A stretch of DNA of 23,259 nt from Rhizophagus sp. LPA8_4_AMF (lineage: Eukaryota > Glomeromycota > Glomeromycetes > Glomerales > Glomeraceae), in contig JADRCO010001039.1 in the NCBI GenBank assembly GCA_021464525.1, positions 1-23,259 of the forward strand, written 5' to 3'. The position numbers and the translations under genes were made by a program. Below, in pieces: positions 1 to 11,395 of the stretch; position 1 is the stretch's first letter, and the number at the start of each line of letters is the position of its first letter. Below the pieces are notes generated by a model. That model was not told the DNA's origin and searched no databases. It saw only the letters and a list, made by a program, of their open reading frames with translations.

Positions 1-1212
1 TACGGTAACTTTCCATGTTGCTGAAAGTATGTGTACTGTATTTCTAGTTGACTCTTTCCCATTGTAAAATAAGTTCAACGAAGCCAAAATAAAGAGTGTA
101 TATGTAACTCGTATAATACTGAGTTGTTTTTCTTCGTTCTTGTTTGTAAAATAATGTTTTCAAAGAAAACAGTAGCTTTTTACTAGTTAAAATATTATTC
201 AAACTATCTTGTAGTTGTTAAACTGACGTAGTTTTCTTTATTTCTTCCCTGTGGGAAAATTGTACAAAAGGATCGGCGGGAAGAGTTTTTTGCACCCAAA
301 TTCAATATATTTTATTATATACTTTATATAGTATATAAATTTGGTGAGATAAAACATGACCAGAATTATCATAATTTTGACCAGAACTATAATTGGCCAT
401 ATATGTCATGTGTTTCATGGGTTTTTAATTTTATTTCATGATTTTGGCTAAATTTATTTTCCTGGCCTAAATTATATTACCACTACCAAAATCAGGTGAT
501 TTTTGGCAGTCAAAGAAGAAACATTCTAATGTGAATCTGTATTTTAAATTACATACAATTATTTCAAATAAAAATATCCATCCAACGTATCCCTGAAATT
601 TCATGGTGGTCACTACGGTGTATGCCTATACCATTGAGGGTGTCAATTTTGCCACTTGTGATTGTCTCTCATTTGGACATAACGAAAAGTTCATCAAAAA
701 CTTTCTTATGGTAATACAATTAAAAATTTGATATATATGATATATATTCACACAAATCACTCGGATCGGTCCGAACTTATCCGGATCACCATAAGAATCG
801 AATGATATCTCAATCAATTTCCGATCTATTTTAAGTAGTGCATTAATGTTTCATTTATGCATATTCTTGAAACGAGAAAACAAAGTTTATAACGAAATCC
901 TTATTAATCTTTGTAGAGAAAGATTTCATTGTAAAGTAAAAAAAAAAATAAATAAAATAAATAAAATAAATTTTTTTAAAAAAAAATTTTTATAGTGTAT
1001 GAAATTTCTAGATATTGTTCTGTTCGATTAGTGGCTTTTATTGTCTAAGCCAAACGGAACGGAACGAACCCTATTAATAGTATACTAAACCAAATTAAGC
1101 AAAGGGGACGTTTTATTCAAAGTGATCGAATTTGGTAATTACGTAAACAAGTGTTGATCTATATTTAAAAAGAGTATTGCATCACTATAAACTAAAAACA
1201 ATTGAAAAAAAG
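1..1212. other. Intergenic, no gene recognised
   Basis: No credible coding exon was found on either strand. The stretch at about 341-510 contains repeated words such as GACCAGAA and TTGGC/GGCC and could be a decayed MITE, but no clean terminal repeats or target duplication could be fixed. Positions 938-990 are A/T simple sequence with AAAT units. The far left end could hold the tail of a neighbouring gene outside the window; nothing in the sequence proves it. Confidence 0.5.
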
Positions 1213-1220
1213 TATAAATA
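1213..1220 (+). promoter_or_regulatory. Probable TATA box of the 1336 secreted-protein gene
   Basis: TATAAATA lies 116-123 bp upstream of the ATG at 1336, a usual distance if the 5' UTR is about 90 bp. A second TA-rich stretch at 1266-1279 is nearer but is plain TA repeat. The call rests on motif and position only. Confidence 0.45.
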
Positions 1221-1335
1221 TATCTTACAATCTAGCACAAAATCTTTGATACTCGATTAAAAAAATATATATATATATTTATCATTTCAACGAAAAAGTA
1301 AAATACAATTTTTTATAAATTTAATATATTTTAAG

Positions 1336-1875
1336 ATGAAATATAATAAAATTTTCACGATATTTCCTATATGTTTAATTTATTTTTTCTTATATATGGT
1401 AATTGCAAGTCCAATATCATTACCTGAATTTGACCCTGAAAATATTGAAAAATCTGCAACATCAGCTTCAACAACCTCAGCACCTTCACCTTCACCTTCA
1501 CCCTCATCTTCATCATCACCATCAGCAGCAATAGCAGTCTTCACGAATCCATCAAATAGTTCAACGGCGGTAACAGGTCAAATAAAGTTTACTAAAACTT
1601 CACAGAATAAAACAAATGTTAGTGGTAAATTAGATTCAGGGATATTTGATAAAGTAGCTGCAAATTATCAATTTAAAATTGTTGATAGATCAAAAACATT
1701 AATATATGACTTAACTGCCGGTGGTTTAAATAAATGGAGCGTTAACTCAACTGGTACTACTCCTTTTCGACATGATTTTGATAAATTACTTATTAGTAAA
1801 ATTGTTGACCAATTTTTTGAAATAAGTCATCATAAAAAAGGTATCGTTAGTATGACGATAGTAAAATCTATTTAA
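1336..1875 (+). CDS. Small secreted protein, family member A (Ser/Pro-rich linker, cysteine-free core)
   Basis: Single-exon gene of 179 residues. Residues 1-25 form a signal peptide (hydrophobic core ICLIYFFLYMVIAS, likely cut after IAS). Residues 41-66 are a low-complexity Ser/Pro/Ala/Thr linker written in TCA/CCT-type codon repeats (about 1481-1530), where O-mannosylation is likely. The C-terminal core of about 105 residues has V-G-x-x-x-F, VSGKLDSG, YQFKI, YDLT, G-x-x-PF-x-x-DF and a final hydrophobic strand. It matches, motif by motif, the cores of the genes at 9955-10353 and 11396-11848, so the three are paralogs. Unlike those, this copy lacks the LQKR processing site and has no cysteine after the signal peptide. 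Sequons NSS, NKT, NVS and NST suggest N-glycosylation. Function is unknown. It is convergent with the RPB2-type gene, with a 1.4-kb spacer. Confidence 0.82.
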   Translation: MKYNKIFTIFPICLIYFFLYMVIASPISLPEFDPENIEKSATSASTTSAPSPSPSPSSSSSPSAAIAVFTNPSNSSTAVTGQIKFTKTSQNKTNVSGKLDSGIFDKVAANYQFKIVDRSKTLIYDLTAGGLNKWSVNSTGTTPFRHDFDKLLISKIVDQFFEISHHKKGIVSMTIVKSI

Positions 1876-1953
1876 AGGGAAAAATATTGTATGGTAACAA
1901 AGGACATATTAATGTATTTAATGTATTTAATTTTGTATTTAGTCAATATTGTA

Positions 1954-1972
1954 AATAAATTATTTTAATAAA
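1954..1972 (+). terminator. Probable poly(A) signal region of the 1336 gene
   Basis: Two AATAAA hexamers (1954-1959 and 1967-1972) lie 79-97 bp after the stop codon and are followed by an A-run. This fits a short 3' UTR. Confidence 0.5.
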
Positions 1973-3287
1973 AAAAAACGTGTATTTTTTTTCCGAGACT
2001 CAAATTAGGAAATCTGATTTCAATTTTTTTGACTATCATTTTTACTTATTTGGAATTCTATGACAATTCTATTAGGAGAAATAATAAACGCCGTGGCTGA
2101 CCCTTAAATTTAATTTGAGACGCCCAAAGCCTGTGTGACAAGTATATTTTGATTATATTGCAACAATATAATAATATGTATATCATATAAATTAAAAATA
2201 GTAAATGATTAAAGTAATTCCGTATAATTTAAATATAGTAGTCTGTTAGTCGCACGAACACGGCAAATGAAAATAACATAAACCTATTTGGCATATTTGG
2301 GCATACCTGCATTAGAAAAAATTACTAAAATCAAACTCATTAATCATAGTATTTATAGTGCAATCACGGTACATACAATCAAAAATTCATACCTTTTGAC
2401 CAATATGGCATGATTAATATGATTAAATCGCATCAAAGAAAAAAAAATCTCGAAAAATAGGTCGTACTGTTGACCGTATTTGACTAAGTGTGGGAAAGTA
2501 TACGGAATTTACTCGTGAACCCGATGTAAAATTTTCTCATTAAGCCTCGCTATTTAGAAGCTGACATATTGGAAGTGCTAATGAAGAAGAAAATTTTTGA
2601 ACGATAATTGTTTTTCGGCTGTGGCTATGCATTTGCATTTTGCAAAAAACGATTACAAACTAATATCTATTTTCTATTCAAAAATTTCGAGTAAAATTAT
2701 TAGAATTATGGAAGGAGAACAACAATACAGCAATAATTATAATAGTTTTATTACATGTTATTTGTCATTGTAAAGAATAACTGACAACCATTTTTTATCC
2801 GAATATCGGCGGATCATGGAGTTAAAATGTGTGCAATGGTGTGGTTCACAGCAAACATCATTTCAATTGTAAACATTGAATAGCCACATTATTAATAACT
2901 GAACCTCAGAGGAATTATCTAGCAAATTTTGCTACTGTACACGCACATAACTTCAATGCAGAATTTAAATATAAATAATGATATTTATAAATATAACAAA
3001 AGTAGAGTAATTTCGTACCACTTTCATTATATCAAAATTTATAAAATTGAGAATTTCATAGAAAAATCAAGAAAATATAATAAAATTAGTTATTTCGCAG
3101 AATTTTCTAAATTAGCATCCGTTTTTGTTTATTATACAATACATCAAATAATATTCTCAAATTTTACATTAAGCAAGAATTTTTCAATCTTGTTAAAATT
3201 TAAATACTCATCTAAAAGAATATGTAGTCAACAAATAACTTCTTTATAAAATTCCGATAAGATCAAAGATATTACTATGATGCGGAT
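1973..3287. other. Intergenic between convergent genes
   Basis: This 1.3-kb spacer lies between the 3' ends of the 1336 gene and the RPB2-type gene. A 106-codon open frame at 2929-3249 (plus) has an Ile/Lys/Tyr/Asn-rich composition typical of chance frames in AT-rich DNA, with no recognisable motif. No RNA gene or repeat was identified. Confidence 0.5.
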
Positions 3288-6200
3288 TTATGTAAGCTTT
3301 AATCTTGGGGTAATATTCATTGACATAAGTTCTTGGAAAAGCAATTTACAAGCGTATGGAACATGTACTTGAGAAATCTATAAAAAAATAAAAATAAAAT
3401 ATAATTTTTTTTTAAAAAAAAGACATATATTATCATTATTTTTATTTACTTACCCGAGTGGAATTTTTACAAATTTTACAACTATAAACATTTTTCGAAA
3501 CTTGTGCTATGCACATTAGACCACAAATATCACACACATGAATCCTATAAGCATCCGCAACATCATTAAGTCGTTCCTATAATGAATGAAATATATTATT
3601 AACCAAAAAAAAAGAAAATAAAAATTTTACTAATTAAATACCTTTAAGAATAATGCTGCACCATGTGAGATCATACAATCTCTTTCCATTTCACCAAATC
3701 TTAACCCCCCTTCACGACTACGTCCTTCAACGGGTTGTCTAGTCATTATATTCACTGGACCTCTTCCGCGTGAGCTATTTTATTTTATTCAATTTAAATT
3801 TAAATAAAATTCACTATTTATTTTATATTTTGATGTCCAAATACTCACTGAATTTTATCTTGAACCATATGCTTTAAGCGTTGATAATATGTTGGTCCGA
3901 TGAAAATTTGTGCAACTAATTTACGTCCAGTATGACCATTATACATAACTTCCAATCCACGATGATGAAATCCAACGGACTTGAGATTTTGCGAAATCGA
4001 TTCTACAGTAATTTCATTAAAGGCTGTTGCATCCCCTTCACTACCAGTTAACCCCGATAGCTTTATATTTACAAATCGTATGTTAAAATTGGTAAATCAG
4101 GCCAAATTATAAAATGTGGTCATACATACCTTGCCCATTAAACACTCAACCAAATGTCCAATTGTCATACGACTAGGAATAGCGTGTGGATTTATAATAA
4201 TGTCAGGTGTAATACCATTAGCAGTAAATGGCATATCTTCTTGATGATAAGTGATTCCAATAGTTCCTTTCTGACCATGACGACTCGCGAATTTATCTCC
4301 AGTTTCTGGAATTCGTGTATTTCTAATTTTAACCTTTACCATTTTAACTCCATCTTGATTTGTGGTAATAATTACTTGGTCAACAATTCCATTTTCCGTA
4401 GATCTTAACGGTGTAGAAACATCTCGATATATATGTGACTCTTTTCGTTGTCCAAGCATTTCAACTTCTGACGAAAGTGTAGCTACTTTTCCTATAAGAA
4501 TATCATTTCCAGTAACTCTAATTCCACAAGGTACAATTCCATCATTATCAAGTTTCTCATAACTTCCACGCTTTAATCCAACAGTTGTATAAGAATTTGG
4601 TTTCATTATTTCTTCCATATTCAAAATACCCTACGTTATTTTTTGATTAAAAAAAAAAAAAAATTTTTTCCTTAAATGAAAATCATCAATAAAATAAAAT
4701 TAATTAATTATCATACCCTTTTCTTCTCTTGGTCAACATAACTTCTATAAACAAAGCTCCTAAACAATCCTCTATCGACACTACTTTGATTTATAATCAA
4801 TGAATCTTCTTGATTATATCCACCATAGCACATAATAGCAACAATAGCATTGATTCCTGCGGGTAATTCTCTGAATTGAAGATATTCCATGACTTTTGTG
4901 GTTACAAGAGGTTTCTGAGGGTAATACAACACATTGGCTAATACATCCATTCGTAATTGATAATTAGTCGTATAGACACCCATTGCTTGTTTACCCATAG
5001 CAGATTGATAGGTATTTCGAGGTGACTAGTTACAAAGTTATAATAAAATTAAAATTTAATAATTGTTTTTTTTTTTTTATTTATATACGTGAATTTGATA
5101 TCAATTATTTTTATTTTACCTGATTATGATCAGAAAATGGAATTAAACTAGCAGAAACACCCAAAATCATACTTGGATGAATTTCACAATGAGTCCACTT
5201 ATTTGGACAAGTTGGTAAATTAATTAAACGTTCGTGAACTGATCTTCTTTTCTTCCTTGGTCTTAAACCTCCAAGTTTACGTAAATTATATAATCTTGAC
5301 TCATATAATTCTGTTGGAGACATACATATCATAGTAGTTTCTTCCTCTTCAGCATCAATATATTCAATATAATGGTTTGATACTAATTCTTCCCATAAAC
5401 TATACTTTTTATCTTGTTCAATTTCCTTTTATATATGATAATAATGAATTATAATTTTGCATACATATTCTAAAAAAGATGAATTCATTATAACTTACCG
5501 ATTTTAACTTGAATAAATCATAAGAAGTTAAGGCCAAATGTTGATCATTCACGACGAATAATGGTCTACACATTCTTCCTGAATCACAATAAAATCTTAT
5601 TTCATTTACCTGAACATCATTAACAATTCCAATATCAGTTGGAAGGGAGTTTCCTTTATTATCTCGAATTAGTCGTATTAAATCTAAAGGTTCATCTGTA
5701 ATACATGATAAATTTCCATTGACAAAAACTTTGGTTAATTTAGTAATATTATCAAATGTTGTTTCATTGATCCTTTTGCAAATTCCACTATTATTAATGT
5801 ATTCATTTAATAAATCAGGTGGCATAGACACCGAGACATATGACATTAATGCTAAATTCTTCATTAAGCCGCATGCTTGTCCTTCAGGAGTCTCAGCAGG
5901 ACATATATATCCCCAATGTGTATTATGAAGTTGACGTGGTTTAGTAATCTTTCCTTCACGTCCAAGTGGGGCATTACATCTTCGAAGATGTGATATAGTT
6001 GACACATAAGTAAATCTGTTTAAAACTTGTGCAACACCAGATCTGGACTGTTAGAAAAAGGAATAAATTATTTATTTATTATTATTATTATTACTTTTAA
6101 AGAAAATTTTAACTATTTACCTGCATTGCTTTTTTGGAATCTCCCCAATTACCAGTACCAACTGAGTATTTGAACCCATTAGTAATATGTTCTGATTTTA

Positions 6201-8546
6201 TCGCTAAAGGTAATTTGAATACGTGTTTACTTAAAATACACTAAGAAGGGAAAAATAATTAATGAGCATGGTTGATAGAATTATTGTATCAAACAAATTT
6301 TTTTTTATTTATTTACCTTTCTTAAGTACATAATCATTTCATTTACCATTTTCTTATATAAAATACTAAATAATGAAGTCATTAAAGGACCGGCCATATC
6401 AAGACGTTTTTTACCAAAATGATCTCGATCATCAATTTCTCGATATCCAAGAGCAGAATATAAAAGTCTATGTGCAAGATATCCTAAAAAAATTCCTTTA
6501 TTCGAATTAAAACCTATTCCCTCTCCAATATGAGGAAAAAATTCGGTATGTATAATATTTTTTGCGTACCTATAAATTATATAATTATTATTATTTTTTA
6601 TTTATTTATTTACTTTTTTTTGTTAAAATTAAATAAATATATACTCAATTCGTTTTTCACGAGTTGCATTAGCTACTGTTCCTCTACGTCCAATATAATC
6701 CAGCGCAAGCTATAAAGAATTAAAAAATTTCAAATAAGTAAAATTTGTGGTAAACATTGTGGTTTTGTTAAAAGTAAAATAAGTAAAAATACATTTTGTG
6801 ATTGAATTGTACATGCTTCTTCAATACAAGATAATATAATATTGAACATTTCATTATCATTAGAATCAAAACACATGTAATCAATAACTTCTTCATCATT
6901 AAGAATCCCAAGAGCAACAAATAAAACTTTAATTGGAATATCTTTTTTAATAAAAGGTAAATTGACATGTATATATTGTCCAGCTCTCTAATAAAAAGAG
7001 ATAATAATTATATAAATAAATATTTATATTTACTGTATATTGACATTAAAAAATTATATAAATGTATTACTAACTTCTCCTGCCGAAGTTTTTGTAACTA
7101 ATTTCAAATTAGCAGTTCTAATTTTTGACATGTGCGCATTAGTACTACGAAATTCTACACTGTACGAGATAGCTGATGGTGAAGCATGCTTAAAAACATA
7201 AGCATAATTATTAGCCAATCTTTCTTGAGCTATTAAAACTTTTTCGGAACCGTTGACGATAAAATAACCACCCTAAATATATTTTAAAGTAAGTAAAATG
7301 TTATATAAGTTAAAAAAAGAATGATAATTTTTATCGAACCTGATCATATGGACATTCGTGATGATCTTTTAATTCCTCAAAAGTTAAATCAGCTAAAGAA
7401 CAAAAATTAGAATGTACCATGACTGGAATCTATTTAAATTATAATCATGATTAATAATCATATAACAATTTGAATGATAAATTAGTTGATTACCTTTCCC
7501 AAAAATGCTCTTTCATCAATCAAAATTTCTTCATTTTCTTTAAAATCAATATCATTGTAATTTAATTCATCAAAGTTATTTGCGGTTATTTTGGATACAA
7601 AAAGCTTCACGTCTAAAATAAGTGGGGCTGAATATCTATATAAATAATAAAATAGATTGTAAATTTCGTTTAATGATATTAATATAATGTTTTTTCATAT
7701 AAATTAATTATTTTATCAAAAATTAATTGATTACTAACGTTAAGCCCCTTAAACGAGCTTCATTCGGAAATAATTGTGTTTTAACACCTTCTGATTCGGT
7801 AAATTGAGGTTTAGTAAATGATGGATTATCAAATTCGAAACGATATTGAGTCTAACGACAAAATTCGTTAAAAGTAATTTTTTATCATTATTCATCAAAA
7901 AATTTTTTTTTTAAAAAAAAATAAAAAATAAATTTCTCAAAATCATAAATTATTGAAACAAACAATAATTTCTTGTCCATCTTCAATATCAGAATTTCTT
8001 ATCGCTTGTATTGGATTTTCAGTTATAATTTCAACAAGACCACGCTCAATAAAATCATCAAAAGAATCCAATTGTTGTCGGATAATACCCTTATTTTTGA
8101 AAAATGAAGAAATAACTTCCCAACATTCCTCTTGAGTGAGATCAATTTTATCATCATCATCTTCAAATGCAGAGCCATATTCGGTCGCCATAGATTCTAT
8201 AAAGAAGTAAAAAATGGTAAATTATATCAAGATTATATATATGGTGTATAATTAAAATTAACATACCGTCAGTTTGATAACCTGAATAAACGTCTGAAGA
8301 CGCATCTTCATTATTCATATTATTCATGAACAAGAGATCTATAAATAATATTATTTATAAGTTTCGCAAATAAAGCACGAAAATATAATTAAAACGATTT
8401 AAAATACCATCGTATTGATATTCGAAGAGTTTATCATTTAGAATTGTTTGCGAATCTTGCGAATCTTGCGTATCTTGTGAATCTTGATTCGTAAAAGTAG
8501 AATGGTTTAACATATAGTCGATATAATCCATTTTTATAACGTACAA
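3288..8546 (-). CDS. RNA polymerase II second-largest subunit, RPB2 type, 19 exons
   Basis: Encodes the Rpb2 beta-like subunit that forms one side of the polymerase II cleft and active site in the nucleus. Exons (minus, in order): 8546-8408, 8338-8267, 8196-7964, 7851-7739, 7635-7494, 7429-7340, 7272-7075, 6987-6793, 6709-6645, 6569-6317, 6240-6121, 6047-5499, 5425-5120, 5025-4717, 4630-4130, 4060-3849, 3774-3642, 3576-3454, 3377-3288. All introns are GT..AG and all phases agree, giving 1280 residues (yeast 1224, human 1174). Landmarks: [18 protein letters not shown] (264), [35 protein letters not shown], catalytic-site GYNQEDS (E898, D899), [13 protein letters not shown] (K1041, K1049), [17 protein letters not shown], and a zinc site at C1225/C1228/C1243/C1246. 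It looks functional, but it departs from yeast and human at shared positions (for example FVALG for FRALG), so a divergent paralog is possible. A start at the second ATG (8531) is equally possible. Confidence 0.96.
8448..8486 (-). repeat. Nine-base coding repeat in RPB2 exon 1
   Basis: Four degenerate copies of a CAAGATTCG-like unit encode [13 protein letters not shown] (residues 21-33). They sit in an N-terminal extension upstream of the acidic segment that usually begins Rpb2 proteins. Such repeats change length easily and may vary between strains. Confidence 0.8.
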
Positions 8547-9733
8547 ATTTTGTATGAATTAAGAAAGAATTGAAAGAATTAAAGAAAGAATTCATTAATT
8601 GTTATGTATTAAATGTTTCGATAATATCGTGAGATCATTATAATACAAATAATTACGTAAGGTTATTTTATGCGCTTTTTTAGAAAGATTACATAAACTT
8701 CTGTGAGTATGAATATGACGCAGTTTAAAATTAACGAGTAAAATCAAATTTAGCTTCATTTAGAATTTCTGAATTGCAGTTTAAGCATTTTACTTACTTA
8801 AAGCTGTTACTTTAGCTAAATTTATACTACGTTCAAGTTTATTATAAGGATGAACCGATAATGTTTCATGTTGACTTGGCTAATAAATATAGCGAAGCAA
8901 TTGTTTAATTTCCTACTTAATATAAATTGTTAAGAGTGTAAAGTGCGATATATGTAAATTATTATAGGTTTTATGAAACAATACGGCAACAGCATTTTTA
9001 AAATATTTTCGTTTCTCAACATAAAATTAATACAGGGAATTGCTATCATTAATGAATGTATTAGGACTTCGTTCTAACAAGGTTGAGTTTACTGAGAAAA
9101 AACTGAAATAGTTCGAATGAATAAAGAAATTTATGATGATGGCTAAATAATTTAATGAGTACTCCGAAATTTAAATAATTTTGATGATTGATCGATAATA
9201 TATATTCTAGCGATTTTGATTAATGAAATAATCTAACCATACAGTACTTTTCATAAATATCCAATATTGATTAGGAGATCAAGGACAAGACAAATGGTAT
9301 ACATTAAAATCTTATATTCCTAGTTGATGCCAAGTAAATCATGTGACTCGAATCTTTTCATCTCCCGATTATTAAAGATTCACAAATTTCGTTTTCACTT
9401 ATATGAATATTAATTAAATTTTAGAAACTTCTATTAAAAAAAAGAATAATATCGTGAGAGGAAAACAACAATATTAAGGTATCAACATGAACTATTTTTA
9501 AATTTGGATGAAAAATCCATTTTTCTTGGCAGTATATTTTGCCAAGCTCTAATTATCTGAATCATAATTTGAAAGTAACTCAATATTGATTCCATTTTCA
9601 GAAAGTATCGAACTGTCGATATATATAGAATGTAAAATTATCAATTTATTGATTTACGGAGGAAAGGTAAATATTATTAGGCTAATAGAGTATCATACAT
9701 TTTTTCACGTACATTTGGCTATTGATTAAAAAC
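8547..9733. other. Intergenic upstream of the RPB2-type gene
   Basis: This AT-rich spacer holds the unassigned promoter of the RPB2-type gene. No convincing TATA box, coding exon, RNA gene or transposon end was found. Confidence 0.5.
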
Positions 9734-9739
9734 TTTATT
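9734..9739 (-). terminator. Candidate poly(A) signal of the 9955-10353 gene
   Basis: AATAAA on the minus strand, about 216 bp past the stop codon. Other A/T-rich stretches lie nearer, so the assignment is tentative. Confidence 0.3.
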
Positions 9740-9954
9740 TACTTAGAGACATATTATAGTATATACTGTACTGATAAAATTTTATAATACAACATTGTTA
9801 AAAAACATTAAAACAAAAAATAATCGAACAAAAACGGAAGTTAAAACAAATTTTGCTAGTTCAGTACGGTAAATAGTCCTTCGCTAACGCTTCGGACAAT
9901 AACATATATATATATATCCTGCCACAACACCACACGTAATCATGCTAAATTATG

Positions 9955-10353
9955 CTACTTTATTTCTTCCTCACCAATTACTTTATTACCACGTTTAATA
10001 GTAAACTTTTTACCAACAAGAGATTTACATTTGAAATTAGTAAAATCTTTTCTAAATGCTGCAATACCAGGAGGTTTAACAATAAAATTTTTGGGAGTGA
10101 TATCATGATTACCGGCTTTGAAAGTATAGAGGTCATCATTAGATGAAGTGAATCCTGTATTAAATTGGACTGTAGCTCTACAAACATTAGAGCTAAATTG
10201 AATAAATGATGCTGTTCCTATAATGTTATTTTCATTAAACAATACAGTAGCAACAAATCCAAGTTCATCTCGTTTTTGAAGTTTAGGATTTGGAATAGAA
10301 GAAACGAGCGCAGCGAAAAGGAAAAGGATCAAGATGACTCTTTTAGTGATCAT
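9955..10353 (-). CDS. Small secreted protein, family member B (Kex2 site, two cysteines)
   Basis: Single-exon gene of 132 residues. A signal peptide (hydrophobic ILILFLFAALVSSI) is followed by a short propeptide ending LQKR, a Kex2-type dibasic site, so the mature protein probably starts DELGF. The core carries VATVLF, a Cys in NVCRATVQFNTGF, a Y-x-F strand, HDIT, IVKPPG, AF-x-x-DF and a C-terminal VGKKFTIKRGNKVIG strand. QFNTG, HDIT and PPG match the 11396-11848 protein and also occur, more weakly, in the 1336 protein. It is the shortest of the three. The two cysteines could pair. Its function is unknown; secretion makes a role at the cell surface or host interface possible but not shown. 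It lies in tandem with the RPB2-type gene, on the same strand. Confidence 0.85.
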   Translation of the reverse strand: MITKRVILILFLFAALVSSIPNPKLQKRDELGFVATVLFNENNIIGTASFIQFSSNVCRATVQFNTGFTSSNDDLYTFKAGNHDITPKNFIVKPPGIAAFRKDFTNFKCKSLVGKKFTIKRGNKVIGEEEIK

Positions 10354-10413
10354 TATTAATGAATTGTAAAGGTAAAGAATTTTTTTTAATCGATTAGAAA
10401 TTGAATTTATCTT

Positions 10414-10422
10414 CTTTATATA
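10414..10422 (-). promoter_or_regulatory. Probable TATA box of the 9955-10353 gene
   Basis: TATATAAAG on the minus strand lies 61-69 bp before the ATG at 10353. The match and spacing are good, and it is preceded by an A/T-rich stretch. Confidence 0.55.
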
Positions 10423-11234
10423 AGTATTTTTAAATTGAAAATAATTGGTAACACTCGGAGTTCTAAAATGTTGTGTTAATGTTATTTTTAAATCAAATCC
10501 TATAAAAAGTCTATTTTTTTTACTTAAACTTCTTAAAATGTATTAGATTTATATTTTACGGGCCGAATTTTGAAGTAAAATTTGTTATTTATTAGGAATT
10601 TTTTTTCCAATAAAGTACAGTAATGATTTCAATAATGGAAGTAACAATCCATTCCATCATTTGTTTTGTAATACAATGATCATTTTCATCTTCCTCAATA
10701 AATTTTAGTATGTATGCAGTTTAATCGGTAATTTATTGATAAATATTATCATGGGATCAGGTAATACGTGATCATTTTTAAACTGATTAAAATTACATTA
10801 GTAATATTGTATAATATTGCCATGGGAATATGTGACGATTGTGACTTGTGTGACTCGTATTCCCTTTTATTGATATATTAAATATTCTTTAGATAATCTT
10901 TATCTTTTTTTTTTCTTTTTTTTCTTTTTTTTTCTTTTACAATTCTTTTTTTAGCGAAATTGCCAAGACCATAAAAAGAAGTTATTTGGAATGAACGATC
11001 GCATATTGATCGCTAAATACTATTTGTTATAAACAACATTGTTCAATATAATTTTGCCGGTAATTTACCTTGAATAAAGGTAAGTTATTCAAATACGTGT
11101 AATCCGTGTAACTTGTATAAAATTACTTATCCATCTTTCGTAATTACTTAATTTAACAAAAAAAATATGTATATTTAAATACTTTATATACCTCAATAGG
11201 GTTTATTTTTTTTTATATAAAAAGTACGCAAATC
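10423..11234. other. Intergenic between two secreted-protein genes
   Basis: No gene was recognised. A pure pyrimidine tract of T-runs broken by single C bases (about 10901-10938) lies near the middle. The upstream regulatory sequence of the 9955-10353 gene should lie in the first few hundred bases. Confidence 0.5.
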
Positions 11235-11240
11235 TTTATT
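11235..11240 (-). terminator. Candidate poly(A) signal of the 11396-11848 gene
   Basis: AATAAA on the minus strand, about 156 bp past the stop codon. An AAAT tandem run at about 11305-11332 lies in the same presumed 3' UTR. Confidence 0.35.
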
Positions 11241-11395
11241 TAAAAAAAGTTGTGACGAAAAAGGAAATCTTCTATATATATATTTACAGTCAAAAAATAA
11301 ATAATTAAAAATAAATAAATAAATAAATAAAAATTCTCTAATAATCTAAAGATTCCAATTAACAAATTTTACGTCACATTCTATTATCTTCTAAT

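Noticed and set aside
626-817. 63-codon minus-strand open frame
   Set aside because: Short, no recognisable domain, no promoter signal; likely chance.
2929-3249. 106-codon plus-strand open frame after the RPB2-type gene
   Set aside because: Composition is Ile/Lys/Tyr/Asn-rich as expected by chance in AT-rich DNA, with no signal peptide, motif or intron logic.
9876-9897. Near-palindrome GTCCTTCG..TTCGGAC
   Set aside because: The stem is only 4 bp with an imperfect interior; no partner feature.
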